64,000 bases of DNA, from positions 434,001 through 498,000 of the forward strand of contig JAVHKY010000024.1 of the NCBI GenBank assembly GCA_035079385.1, in the 5' to 3' direction. Position numbers and translations under genes: made by a program. This DNA is from Aspidiotus rigidus (taxonomy: Eukaryota; Arthropoda; Insecta; Hemiptera; Diaspididae). The first letter of the stretch is position 1. The number at the start of each line of letters is the position of its first letter. The notes beneath the pieces were generated by a model. It was given only the letters and a program-made list of their open reading frames with translations, ran no database searches and had not been told where the DNA came from. Of this stretch, positions 21,960 to 31,683 are shown one piece after another.

Positions 21960-22406
21960 TTCAAGGCAAGAGGAGGTCATTTTAGCTCGGCTGCGAATAG
22001 GCCACACTCGTCTTACTCATACTTATCTTCTCACTAATCTCGCTCCTCCATCATGCCCTCACTGTCTCCAAGAAAATTTATCAGTTGATCATTTTATTTT
22101 CTCATGCCCCGTCCTGCAACCCACTCGAACCTCCCTAAATATATCTTCCAATATCAATGCAGCACTAAACAACAACTCCGAAACCATCGACTCAACCCTA
22201 ACTTATTTACGCACCACTCAATTCTACAACTTCATATAATTCACCAACAAATTCCGTTCGATCGCCACTCAATTCCACCAATACGTACCTAATTTAACCT
22301 AATTCAAGTAATGTTCTAAAATAAGATTGTAACGCCGAGCAAATAACCCTCGTGCAGTTTATAATGCTCGTAAAATAATAGTAATAAAAAAAAAAAAAAA
22401 AAAAAA
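21960..22406 (+). pseudogene. LINE ORF2 C-terminal fragment with poly(A) tail (I/jockey-type)
   Basis: The frame from about 21980 reads LARLRIGHTRLTHTYLLT, then PPSCPHC, and VDHFIFSCPVLQPTR. This is the C-terminal region after RNase H in I/jockey-group LINEs, with the CxxC...H...C zinc-binding pattern. It ends in a non-coding 3' part and an A run at 22387-22406. It is a 5'-truncated copy. The 62-residue ORF at 22104-22292 is a shadow in another frame. Confidence 0.75.
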
Positions 22407-22774
22407 ACTATCGAGTATGACTAATAATAATGAAAAATAGCTAGAAAAATGAACAACTCGCCATTGCTACTATCCGTTAAAAAATAAATTTAACAAAACA
22501 AATAAAATTTGACAAAACAAAATTCAACGCTCTAGGGGCTGTGGGAAGCGAGATACAAGTGTACTAAATTTGAACGAAAAGGTTTCATCAGAAATAAAAT
22601 CCAATAAACCCTTGGTAAAGAACGAACAAAGAATGAACCTGTCGAATGATGAAAGGTTCTTCACAATACACGTACTGATAACGAAAGTGGTAAACGTATA
22701 GGAAAATCCGCTTCTCCTAACGTAAGCAGCTACTCGCAGCTATTCGTAAGAAGCTACTCGTAATAGTGAAAAAT

Positions 22775-23252
22775 TTTCAACAAAAGTAAAAATTTCTCGA
22801 GAACTACTCATCCGATCCTCAAAAAAAATGCAGGTGCACATCTTCAAATATAATACTACAATATGGCCGAGTTACAAAAAAATCCATCGGGTAGTTTCGG
22901 AGGAGTTCCGCGGACAAAAAGGTACTCGAAATACTGCAAAATTTCTCAACAAATTGAACATTTCTCGAGAACTACTCATCCGATTTTCAAAAAAATTGCA
23001 GGTGTACATCTTCAGATATACTACTACAATATGGCCAAGTTACAAAAAAATCCATTGGGTAGTTTCAGAGGAGTTCCGCGGACAAAAAAATCTTATATAT
23101 AAATATATATATAAGGAAACCTGAAATTTTTTTTTATGCTAGTTGTGATCTAGGACCCCTAAAACGTCGAGAAAGTTCATTACCCACTCCCCCTGTTGAC
23201 CTTGCTACGGGTGTAATACCTCACTTTTCTAGTTAGAAAAGTCGGTAACATT
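22775..23252. repeat. Tandem pair of about 170-bp units, then hairpin-ended repeat
   Basis: GAACTACTCATCCGAT occurs at about 22802 and again at about 22972, with the following CAATATGGCC and GGAGTTCCGCGGACAAAAA blocks also repeated, giving a period of 170 bp. The second unit runs into ATATATATATAAGGAAACCT and the hairpin-ended repeat found at 4390-4545. The 98- and 79-residue ORFs reflect this duplication. Confidence 0.7.
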
Positions 23253-23259
23253 AGGTCTT

Positions 23260-24130
23260 ATGGAGACTTCAAGGGAATAAAAATTTCTTCGAGTTAACGA
23301 GGATTTCGAGTTATCAAGGCTCGAGTTAACGAGGTTTTACTGTATTAGGCCCAATATAATGAAGTCTAAAGTTTGAAATTTTTTAGGCTACTTATTATAG
23401 GCCTAGTGGCCTAAAAGTATAGTATATTAGGCCCAGTATAACGAAGGCCGAAGTTCAAAATTCCTAGTATAACGAAGGCTACAGCTATTTAGGAATGAGA
23501 ATACACAATAGTGACGCCCATAAAACAGGTTCCCTGTTTGCCTCAATTAACAAGGTTAATGTTTTGGAAATAACTGAATGCGTTTTTGAGGAAGAAAATC
23601 TAAATTCGTTTCTTAATGTCCATGCAGTAATTGAGTTGAATGTTTTCTGGAGGCGTCGGTGGACTCTTTGAGGATTAGGCGAGGAAATGGAGATGTTAGA
23701 ACGCTGCTTCAGGGGAGGGTTGACACTTGGGTGATATTTTTGATAGCTTTTAAGAAAAGTGAAATTCTAAAACTTTGCCTACGTTCTATCTCCAAGTTTA
23801 GAGATCCCCCATCCTTCTTCATGTAAAGTGGAGTTTATTGCTCAAGACGGAGTTCTATTTACATAGATTAAACTGGGCAACTTTCCTTCTCTTTCGTGAA
23901 AGAGCTTGAAAGCGCCGGAAGTCTCACTTAAAATTTTTGAAGAAGGAATCCGACTCCACGATATTAGGACGATTTGAAAATTAATATTCAGTCAGGTAAG
24001 TTAGATTTTGAATGCTTTTTCGGCAGAGCTTCATATTTTCGTAGTGAAGAAGGTAAACATAAAAATAGAGTGTCATAGTTTACAAAATGTTTTTCGAGTT
24101 TGATTTCTCAGTCCTGAGAGTTGGTATTGA
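23260..24130. other. No gene seen
   Basis: 23340-23560 has GGCCTAGTATA-type repeats and a GGTTCCCTG module. From 23560 to 24130 I see no repeat or coding signal. Confidence 0.4.
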
Positions 24131-24132
24131 AG

Positions 24133-24204
24133 TAGTTGAATAAAAGAAAATACAGTCACGTGACGAAATTTTGTTACGTGGCAGTATTTTCTTTTATTCA
24201 ACTA
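24133..24204. repeat. Perfect 21-bp inverted repeat with 30-nt loop
   Basis: TAGTTGAATAAAAGAAAATAC (24133-24153 as a 21-base arm) pairs perfectly with 24184-24204. The transcript would form a 72-nt hairpin. Each outer end is TA. It could be a tiny MITE, a recently formed palindrome or a small-RNA precursor. The overlapping ORF at 24136-24330 is not recognisable. Confidence 0.8.
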
Positions 24205-25090
24205 TTAAAATATCTCGTATTTATGAAAAATTCCTCCAACTCAGTTCGTATTAAATTTAAAATATCTTTATTAGAACCGCTCGTAGCATTGGAGACCACA
24301 AATTTCCCCTTGTGTCCGGAATGGACTTGAGAAAATTTATACCAAAGGGAATTGGAAGTAAATTCCGAAATTCAATTGAAAATCGTACAACAGCTGTTTT
24401 TGTTCCCTTCGCGAATGAGTAGAAGCTTTACACTTTTGCGGACCCATCGCTCTGTTAATATGTCAACTCAGGTGTCATAGTTCAGACCGATGGCGGGATA
24501 CTCGAAATGAGTAAACATGATGAAATTTTTTAAATCACAGAAATTACAAATACAAAAGCGTGAGCGCTTTCGTTTAAGAAACCATCATCTAGACTTACTG
24601 GTTCTATATTGAGTTCCTGAAATCTTATGGACTACGAGTTGCACAATGAATGTTCATCGTTCGTTATTCCTCCTTGTCCCCCCCCCTTCTCCTACTCGTA
24701 TATAATACGTAACGATATTACTTAATATAACCGAAGTCGACGGGCCTATCATCCGCCTGTTCGAATAAAAGCCTAGTCGGTGATGTGTTCGAAGTTGGAA
24801 CACAAACCAGAAGCGTTTCAGGTATTTTCCTGAATCGCAGCTATCGCAGCAATAAACCGTTGATCGACGACCACACTCTATCTTAGTCGTGTATCGTCGT
24901 ACATTATCAATAATAATTATATTCGTAACATTTAAAAAAATATAGTCACAATTTATATGACAATCTTCTTATTAATTTCGATCAATCTATAGATATACGA
25001 ACCGAGCTTTCTATACGGTGAACGAGCTTTGCTGTGATTCAGGTGAATCCTTTTTCTTTCCCCTCTGTAAGTTTTTCTATTTTGTCTTGC
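24205..25090. other. No gene seen
   Basis: AT-rich sequence without recognisable coding or repeat content, apart from a C run at 24680-24687. Confidence 0.4.
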
Positions 25091-25464
25091 ATCTTGAAAA
25101 CATTTCGACTATCAAGCTATATATGATAGGAGGGGGACTTGGAAAAATTTCGACTCTCGAGCTAGAAAAATTCAGACTCTCAAACTATATTATACTAGGC
25201 TCATAGTAGGTCTAGGCCTTCTTTATACTAGCATTATCTAGGTCTAGGCTTCCTTGAATTTTCAATACCAAATCCCATTTGGCTCATAAAACAGGTTCCC
25301 TGCGTTCCTCGTTTAACTTCGTTAAGGAAGATGTCGTTTTTTATCAAGTCTTGGTGAAAGGAAAGCACGAGGCTTGAAGAAAGCGAGTTGTAAGGGAAAT
25401 CTGTATTATACCTCAGAACCTATGATGAAATATTCATCATGTCGTACGATACGAAACATTAAAT

Positions 25465-26215
25465 ATTCATCAATCTCCTTTTCATTAACCGTCTCATTTT
25501 TCGTTACTCTCCCAACGGAGTCTCACAACAGAACTCATTCCTTGGCCTTCCTCAAGGATTAGTCGCAGTCAAATCCGTTTTTTTTTGCTGACGACATAAT
25601 TCTCTTCTCAGCTAACAAAAACCTTTCGCTCGCGGCCAACCGAACTCAATGTGCTATTAATCAAAATATTGCAGCTATCGCAAAACAGCTGAATCTTACC
25701 TTCTCTTCTGCGAAATCAGCGACGATGGTTTTCTCTCTTAAATCCTATAACCCTACCAATGCAATACTAACTATTTACAATGACCCACTTCCTATAGTGT
25801 CGACCATGGAATATCTTGGCATTACTCTTGACCCCAAATTACTTTGGAATCGTCATATTTCCAAGCTCATTTCAAAAGCTGGCCCTTATATAAACCTCCT
25901 CAAAATGCTATCCCCTATTCGTTGGGGGGGGGGGGTGACCCAGTAATATTAACACTATTCTATAAGGCAATAATCCGCTCTAAACTAGACTACGGCTCTA
26001 TACTTTACGGTTCCGCTAGCAAAATTCATCTGAACAAACTTGAGACCTTTCAAAACAAGAGCCCTAAACTCCACTCCCATTCCAGCTCTCTGCGCAGAAA
26101 CTGGTATAATGCCTCTTCATTATCGTCGAAACTATCTAACTAACAGACTTTTGATCCGTAGTATAACTCAATACTCACTGAGAATACCTCATACCTCCTT
26201 CACCATTGGAGATTT
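25465..26215 (+). pseudogene. I/jockey-type LINE RT, 5' part, split by a nested insertion
   Basis: The frame reads VSQQNSFLGLPQG, then a deletion or frameshift, ADDIILFSANKN (active-site ADD near 25590-25610), STMEYLGITLDPKLLWN, and RSKLDYGSILYGSA. A G run at 25923-25936 shifts the frame, and another shift follows near 26050. Compared with the fragment at 1-240, the segment just after LPQG is missing. The element continues at 27000-27720 after an insertion. It is non-functional. Confidence 0.85.
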
Positions 26216-26412
26216 GTCATTTTTTTTTTTGTTTATTACATCCAACCACAGAGAAAATTTATAAAAGAAAAACACCAAACAAAACAATATAAAACAAAAC
26301 AAAACAAAATAAAAAGAATAGGGAGAAAAAAATTACACTCATGCATAAATGTAAAGAAAAAAAAAAAGAAAAAAAAAAGTGAAAACAATACTACTCCGAC
26401 ATAGCAATCCGT

Positions 26413-26940
26413 TGTAAGGACTGGAGCCGAGTTTGATTTCTTGTACACGAATCCGTTCCTTTAAGTTACGGCTATCCATACTAAACAATAAAGAGGAATA
26501 CTCCGATTTTTTGACGAATTATCTCTATATTCTCGAGGGCGATACGCTTACGGTAGGAATTCTCCTTATGGAGAAGCTTTTCGGATCCCTCACGGAAGCT
26601 GTGGCCACTGTTTATTAAGTGATCGGCGAAAGCTGACTCCCCCAAGTGTCCCTTCTTCCAAGCACTGACGGTATCACTGTTCTTAATTCGTATATTCCGG
26701 AAGATGGCCTGATCGAACTTGTTTATGACTCACACCGTGATTTCTCGTTTGGACGATCTTAATACCTCGTTCTTCTCTTTTGTTCGTCAGTTGCTTTCAT
26801 TTCAGGCTCGAAGATGGTTGTTTAACCGAAAGCGCTCGTCGTATTTTCAATTTTTCTGCGGTTTGCATTTTTTTACTCCACGTCGGAGTATTCCTCTTTA
26901 TTGTTTTGATTTCTTGTATTAAAAAAGATTGATTTAATCG
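26413..26940. mobile_element. Penelope-derived inverted pair nested in the LINE
   Basis: A minus-oriented piece of Penelope 3' sequence (about 26445-26665, including the end of the GIY-YIG coding region) meets a plus-oriented piece (about 26665-26900). The outer ends are inverted copies of each other (AAACAATAAAGAGGAATACT against AGTATTCCTCTTTATTGTTT). The plus piece has a candidate hammerhead core at about 26805-26842. It lies between the RT and RNase H parts of the LINE. Confidence 0.7.
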
Positions 26941-26999
26941 CTCTTTAGAATTTAAAGACAGTAAATCATGAAAAAAAAAAAAAAGAAAAAAAAAGGGGG

Positions 27000-27720
27000 G
27001 TTGGAATATTAAACAAAACTTCCAAACGGAACATTTTCTAATGATTTCTGATTCTCTCTCCGCTCTTCAGTCTCTTTCTTCCGTTCCTTTTCGCATAAAT
27101 CCATCCTTAGCTCTATCAATTATAATCCTTAATCCATTCTCTCTCCCCCATCAAAATTGATTTCCTCTGGATCCCCGCACATGCGGGAATTACTAACAAT
27201 GAAATTACAGATGAGAAAGCTAAATTAGCACATCTCTCAGGTCTCATCAAACCTTCTTCCCGTGTCAGAATTGTATTCGCTCACTAAACGCACCACACGG
27301 GATGACTGATCTCTAAATTATTCAAATTCATTTAACAATAAAAATTCTCACTATTTAACTGTGCAACCCTTTCTTCCGATATCTCCTTGGTTTCAGAAAT
27401 TTCACGACATCCCTCGTTCTCTCATTGTCAAAATCAGCCGTCTTCGCTTCGGACATAATCGTCTCCCTGTCCACCTCAAACGCATAAATCTGATAGAATC
27501 TGACGCATGCTCCTTCCATCCAGATAACCCTTTAAAAGCTGATATCAACCACTACTTTTTTGAATGCTCAGAATTACCAAATTTAAGACAAAAACTCTAT
27601 TCAGAATGTATGAATTTAAATTTTCCAACCCCTCTCCGAGCTATTGACCTTCTCTCATCCGAAGAATTATCAATTTTCCCTCATATAAACGCGAAAGAGA
27701 CGAATACTCCGAAGGGAGAG
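27000..27720 (+). pseudogene. LINE RNase H and C-terminal region, continuation after nested insertion
   Basis: The frame from about 27040 reads MISDSLSALQSLS, then FLWIPAHAGITNNEITDEKA, both RNase H motifs (SDS, and H-x-GI-xxNE-xxD/E-xA). The next ORF (27361-27723) reads ISRLRFGHNRLPVHLKRI, then CSFHPDNPL and INHYFFECSEL, the C-terminal zinc-finger-like region. A stretch expected between RT and the SDS motif is missing. The 3' end merges with the Penelope-like element that starts at about 27690. Confidence 0.8.
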
Positions 27721-30155
27721 TAAACCTTGCAAACCGCAGAAAATACATAACGACGAGCGCTTTCGGTTAATCAACCATCTTCAAGCCTGAAATGAAAGCA
27801 ACTGACGAACGGAGGAGAAGAACAATGTATCAAGATTGGCCGAACGAGAAATCACGGTTTGAATCATAGACCAGTTCGATCAGGCCATCCTCCGGAATGA
27901 ACGAGTTGAGTACAGTGATACCGTCAGTGTTGCGATGACGCATTATCTCTACCTATATACTCGAGGGCGATGCGCTTTCGGTACGAATTTTCCTTATGGA
28001 GGAGCTTTTCGGGTCCCTCACGGAAGCCGTGGCCACTGTTTATCAAATGATCAGCAAAAGCTGAGTCCCTTAAACGTCCCTTCTCCCAAGACTTCAGGTG
28101 CTCAGCTACTCTAACTTTCATTTGGCGGCTGGTCTCACCAATATAAAAGCCTCCACAATCCCCACAATTCCAACTTATAAACACCACTCCTCTCATCAAT
28201 GGGTATGGGATCCTTCAGTCTCACAAACAACCCCTTAACTTTTTAGGGTTGTAGAACGCGGGTCTGAGGCCAAACGGGCGGAGGGCCCGACCCAATTGGA
28301 GGGAGAACTTCTCCAGAAAAGGGAGACTGATCCAACGCAACCGGCGATCAAGGATCATGTCTCGGGGGAGGGAGGTGGTGGAATCAAGAATGCTCCTTGT
28401 AACTTTCCTCCGAACCATCACGCCAACGACGACATTGACCCCATTCTTTCTAGCCAGGTGTTTTATTGTGAGTACTTCTTTCGTAAAAGCAGACTGACTC
28501 AACGGAATACGAGTCAGTCTGTGAACTAGGCTATGAAATGCAGCCATCTTGTGAGCAACAGGACCGAACGAACCACCGTGGACTAAAACATCGGTCGTAG
28601 TATCTTTCCTGTAAATTCCAAACTCATGGATACCGTCTACAATAGAGATCGATAAATCCAAAAAGTTAATGGAAAATACCTCTATTTCCAACGTAAATTT
28701 GATGGAAGGGTACCAGGAATTGAGATACCTCAGAAACTCACCAAGGAGATTTGGGGGACGAGTCCAGGTGTATAGAACGTCATCAACGTACCTGTGCCAA
28801 TAGTGAATATGATTAAGTAACACCTGGTTCGAGGAAAAAAGGTCAAGTTCAAACTTAGACATGAAAACTTCGGAGATAAGAGAGCCTAAAGGTGATCCAA
28901 TAGGGATCCCTACTTCATCAGGGAACTCGAAAAATTTTCCCTTCAAATTTACAGTAGTTAGGGGACCAGCAGGTATTCAGAAGATCGAAAAATTCCTGAA
29001 GCTCATTGTGAGGAATGTTGGCTCTGACGAGTAGCTCACCCATCGCTGGATAGTAGCAGCCTTGGGAATATTCGGGAACAAACCAACAACATCAAAAGAG
29101 CAGATGGTCGTTCCCGGGGGAAGACTTACACCCTTGAGGACATCAGTTAAAGAGGCCGAATTCAAACCCGAATGAGGAGATTCAAAATCAATGCGATTTT
29201 TGAACCATCGGTCAAGGAATTCGGCAAGGAGGTAAGTGGGGGAGGAGACGAAAGAAACAACGGGTCGCATCGAGGTATTGTTCTTATGCACTTGAGGCAG
29301 CCCGTAGAGGAGGGGGTGTGGGGTTAGGAACAAGGAGGGTTTTTTTCAGAGCAGGAGTCTTGATAATAGCCTCACTCCTGTTGATGACACTCCTAAGGGG
29401 AGGGGGTTATTGCGGACTATCTCGGCACAAACTTTCTGGGTCTTAAAACCAGGGCCAATCTTAACAGCAAGATCCGCAACAACATTAGCCGAGGTTTCAT
29501 CTTTCTTGAGGGGAGGTAGACTAAATTTCAAACCTTTCTCAAGGAGGGCTGTTTCGTCACCATTGAACACTACCTGACTATTATTTATGAGGGGGGGATG
29601 GAATTTATGAACATCAATACCATCCCTCGACCCTTCCTCAACCACATCACCATTAACAGAGGACCACTTCTTATTTTTCTTCTCCCTCAACTTCACCTCA
29701 AACTTCCAACACTTTGAATTGACGTCCCGCATAAAGTAATCAAACTCAAGGGGGAGGAGCATACCGGAGAGTCTCGAATGGACCAGAAGGTTCAATCTCG
29801 TAGTGATATTATATTTACCATGCCATCTCCGCAGTTCCGTTCGTATCCACTTCTCTCTCATATAATTTTCCAGCCTCTTGGTCGTGGTCTTACAATCGGA
29901 GTAGAACCGGAATTTAACGAACTTAGGTCTCAAATGCAACACTAAACACCGACGAAGAAACTAAATATGAGAGGAAAACGGAGCGCATTGCTTCCGAAAT
30001 TTCAGAAAGATGAACTGTAAATACGCCGCAGAAGCGTTCTCAATTAAACGAATCCGTTCCTCTAAGTTACGGCTATTCATAATAAACGCGAAAAAGACGA
30101 ATACTCAGAAGGGAGAGTAAACCTTGCAAACCGCAGAAAATACAAAACGACGGGA
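27690..30155 (-). mobile_element. Near-complete Penelope-like element (RT plus GIY-YIG), frameshifted
   Basis: On the minus strand the order is: N-terminal domain (29942-29346), RT palm start (29333-28977, with LLYGLPQVHK and SFDVVGLFPNIP), RT core (28946-28221, with GIPIGSPLGSLISEVFM and YVDDVLYTW), and GIY-YIG endonuclease (28199-27924, with GGFYIGETSRQMKV and HLINSGHGF). Then come the 3' repeat (27690-27920) and, at the 5' end (about 30050-30155), a partial copy of that repeat in the same orientation. Penelope-like elements are known for an RT related to telomerase, a GIY-YIG nuclease and such pseudo-LTRs. Frameshifts between the blocks make this copy inactive. Confidence 0.9.
27751..27788 (-). 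ncRNA. Candidate hammerhead ribozyme core in Penelope 3' repeat
   Basis: Read on the minus strand: GGCTTGAAGATGGTTGATTA followed by ACCGAAAGCGCTCGTCG. The elements are a C(U)GANGA-like box, a GGTT/AACC stem with a GATT loop, GAAA, then the self-complementary AGCGCT before CUC. Other copies in this window (26805-26842, 30631-30668, 48183-48217) differ at the first positions of the box, and their consensus is consistent with CTGAAGA. Hammerhead motifs are established in repeats of Penelope-like elements. This copy has a changed base in the core box, so activity is doubtful. Confidence 0.45.
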
Positions 30156-30790
30156 CCCGCGTTCTACAACCCTACAACAGTTAAGGGGTTGTTTGTGAGA
30201 CTGAAGGATCCCATACTCATTGATGAGAGGAGTGGTGTTTATAAGTTGGAATGTGGGGATTGTGGAGGCTTTTATATTGGTGAGACCAGCCGCCAAATGA
30301 AAGTTACAGTAGCTGAGCACCTGAAGTCTTGGGAGAAGGGACGTTTAGGGGACTCAGCTTTTGCTGATCATTTGATAAACAGTGGCCACAGCTTCCGTGA
30401 GGGATCCGAAAAGCTCCTCCATAAGGAGAATTCGTACCGAAAGCGCATCGCCCTCGAGTATATAGGTAGAGATAATGCGTCATCGCAACACTGACGGTAT
30501 CACTGTACTCAACTCGTTCATTCCGGAGGATGGCCTGATCGAACTGGTCTATGATTCAAACCGTCATTTCTCGTTTGGCCAATCTTAATACATTGTTCTT
30601 CTCCTCCGTTCGTCAGTTGCTTTCATTTCAGGCTTGAAGATGGTTGATTAACCGAAAGCGCTCGTCGTTTTGTATTTTCTGCGGTTTGCAAGGTTTACTC
30701 TCCCTTCGGAGTATTCGTCTTTTTCGCGTTTATAATGGATAGCCGTAACTTAGAGGTACGGATTCGTTTAATTTCCCTCATATTTTTAAT
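30156..30790 (+). mobile_element. Inverted 3' fragment of the same Penelope-like element
   Basis: This plus-oriented copy matches 27690-28260 of the element next to it. It encodes an uninterrupted GIY-YIG domain (30189-30494: VYKLECGDCGGFYIGETSRQ, HLINSGHSF, RKRIALEYIGRD). It ends with the 3' repeat to about 30775. The junction at 30155 with the minus-oriented pseudo-LTR makes a head-to-head arrangement, a layout known for Penelope-like elements. The coding region lacks RT and is a 5'-truncated piece. Confidence 0.85.
30631..30668 (+). ncRNA. Candidate hammerhead ribozyme core, plus-strand copy
   Basis: Same layout as 27751-27788: TTGAAGA box, GGTT-GATT-AACC stem-loop, GAAA, AGCGCT, CUC. Stem III is the short self-complementary AGCGCT, which would favour a dimeric form. 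A weak stem I can form between GTC after the cleavage site and GGC before the box. Confidence 0.45.
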
Positions 30791-30859
30791 TTCCTTAAAG
30801 ATCTTCCGGAATCCATCACAATTTGACTTACATAATTCATAACAAGTTTGTTAAACGAG

Positions 30860-30913
30860 GTAAGGCCTAGTCGCCATCCTCCAACACCCTGTTTATTTTT
30901 TTATTTTTATTTA

Positions 30914-30962
<49 letters not shown>

Positions 30963-31172
30963 TTTGTATATATTTTTTTTTTTCCTTCTAAATTTCTGTA
31001 ATTTTGTTTTCCTCTTCCTTGTTTTGTAATGTTTCTTTTTTTATTTTTATTTTTTATTTATTTTTTATTTATTTTTTATTTATTTTTTATTTATTTTTTA
31101 TTTTTTTATTATTTATTTTTTATTTTTTTATTATTTTCACAATAAAGGGTGTATAAAAAAAAAAAAAAAAAA
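30860..31172 (+). mobile_element. Retroposon 3' tail: ATT/TTTTATTTA simple repeats and poly(A)
   Basis: After CCAACACCCTGTTTATTTTT come an (ATT)n run (30916-30961) and TTTTTTATTTA repeats (31050-31130). The end is CAATAAAGGGTGTAT plus an A run (31157-31172), the typical end of a LINE or SINE. The short complementary pair ACACCCT/AGGGTGT brackets the simple repeat. No coding part remains. Confidence 0.55.
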
Positions 31173-31683
31173 ACAGTGTTTCTCAAAGTGTGGGTTGCGA
31201 GCCCTTTTTTAAGTGGATCGCCAAGCAATTGAAAATTCATCCTAATAGTCAATTTCTACGTCGAGTGGTATCGTTTGAAAGTGGTATCTTCTTCAATACA
31301 TCGGCCTCTAAAACACCAATCATAATTTCGACCATAGAAAACAGCTGCTGGCAATATCAGATTTTCAGTGCCATGATTCCGGTTATTCTGAACGACGGCG
31401 TCGTCTTATAGTTGATCACACTTGTAAGATCCAGAGATTATTTCATAATATGACGTTCAGTGCGTCGTGTCGTTAGCAACAGCGTGCTTTATCGTTTCTT
31501 GGACATTGAGATATCGATGTTAAAATAAGTCGTCGTGATTTAGGTACAGGTTTTCATGATTTCAGTTGATGTGTTCAGAACGGTTCTTTCTCATTATTTT
31601 ATAGAATTGTTCTCTCCTTCGCTGATCGTTGTGAAGTTTCAAACATTGTTCGCGGGTAACTCATTATCGCATCCGTGTACAAA
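31173..31683 (+). promoter_or_regulatory. Upstream region of the glycosyltransferase gene
   Basis: About 500 bp between the retroposon tail and the start codon, free of recognised repeats. The short ORF at 31190-31411 has no recognisable domain. I could not define a TATA box or transcription start. Confidence 0.35.

Noticed and set aside
26236..26448. 70-residue phenylalanine-rich ORF
   Set aside because: Translation of A/T-rich simple sequence next to the nested insertion.
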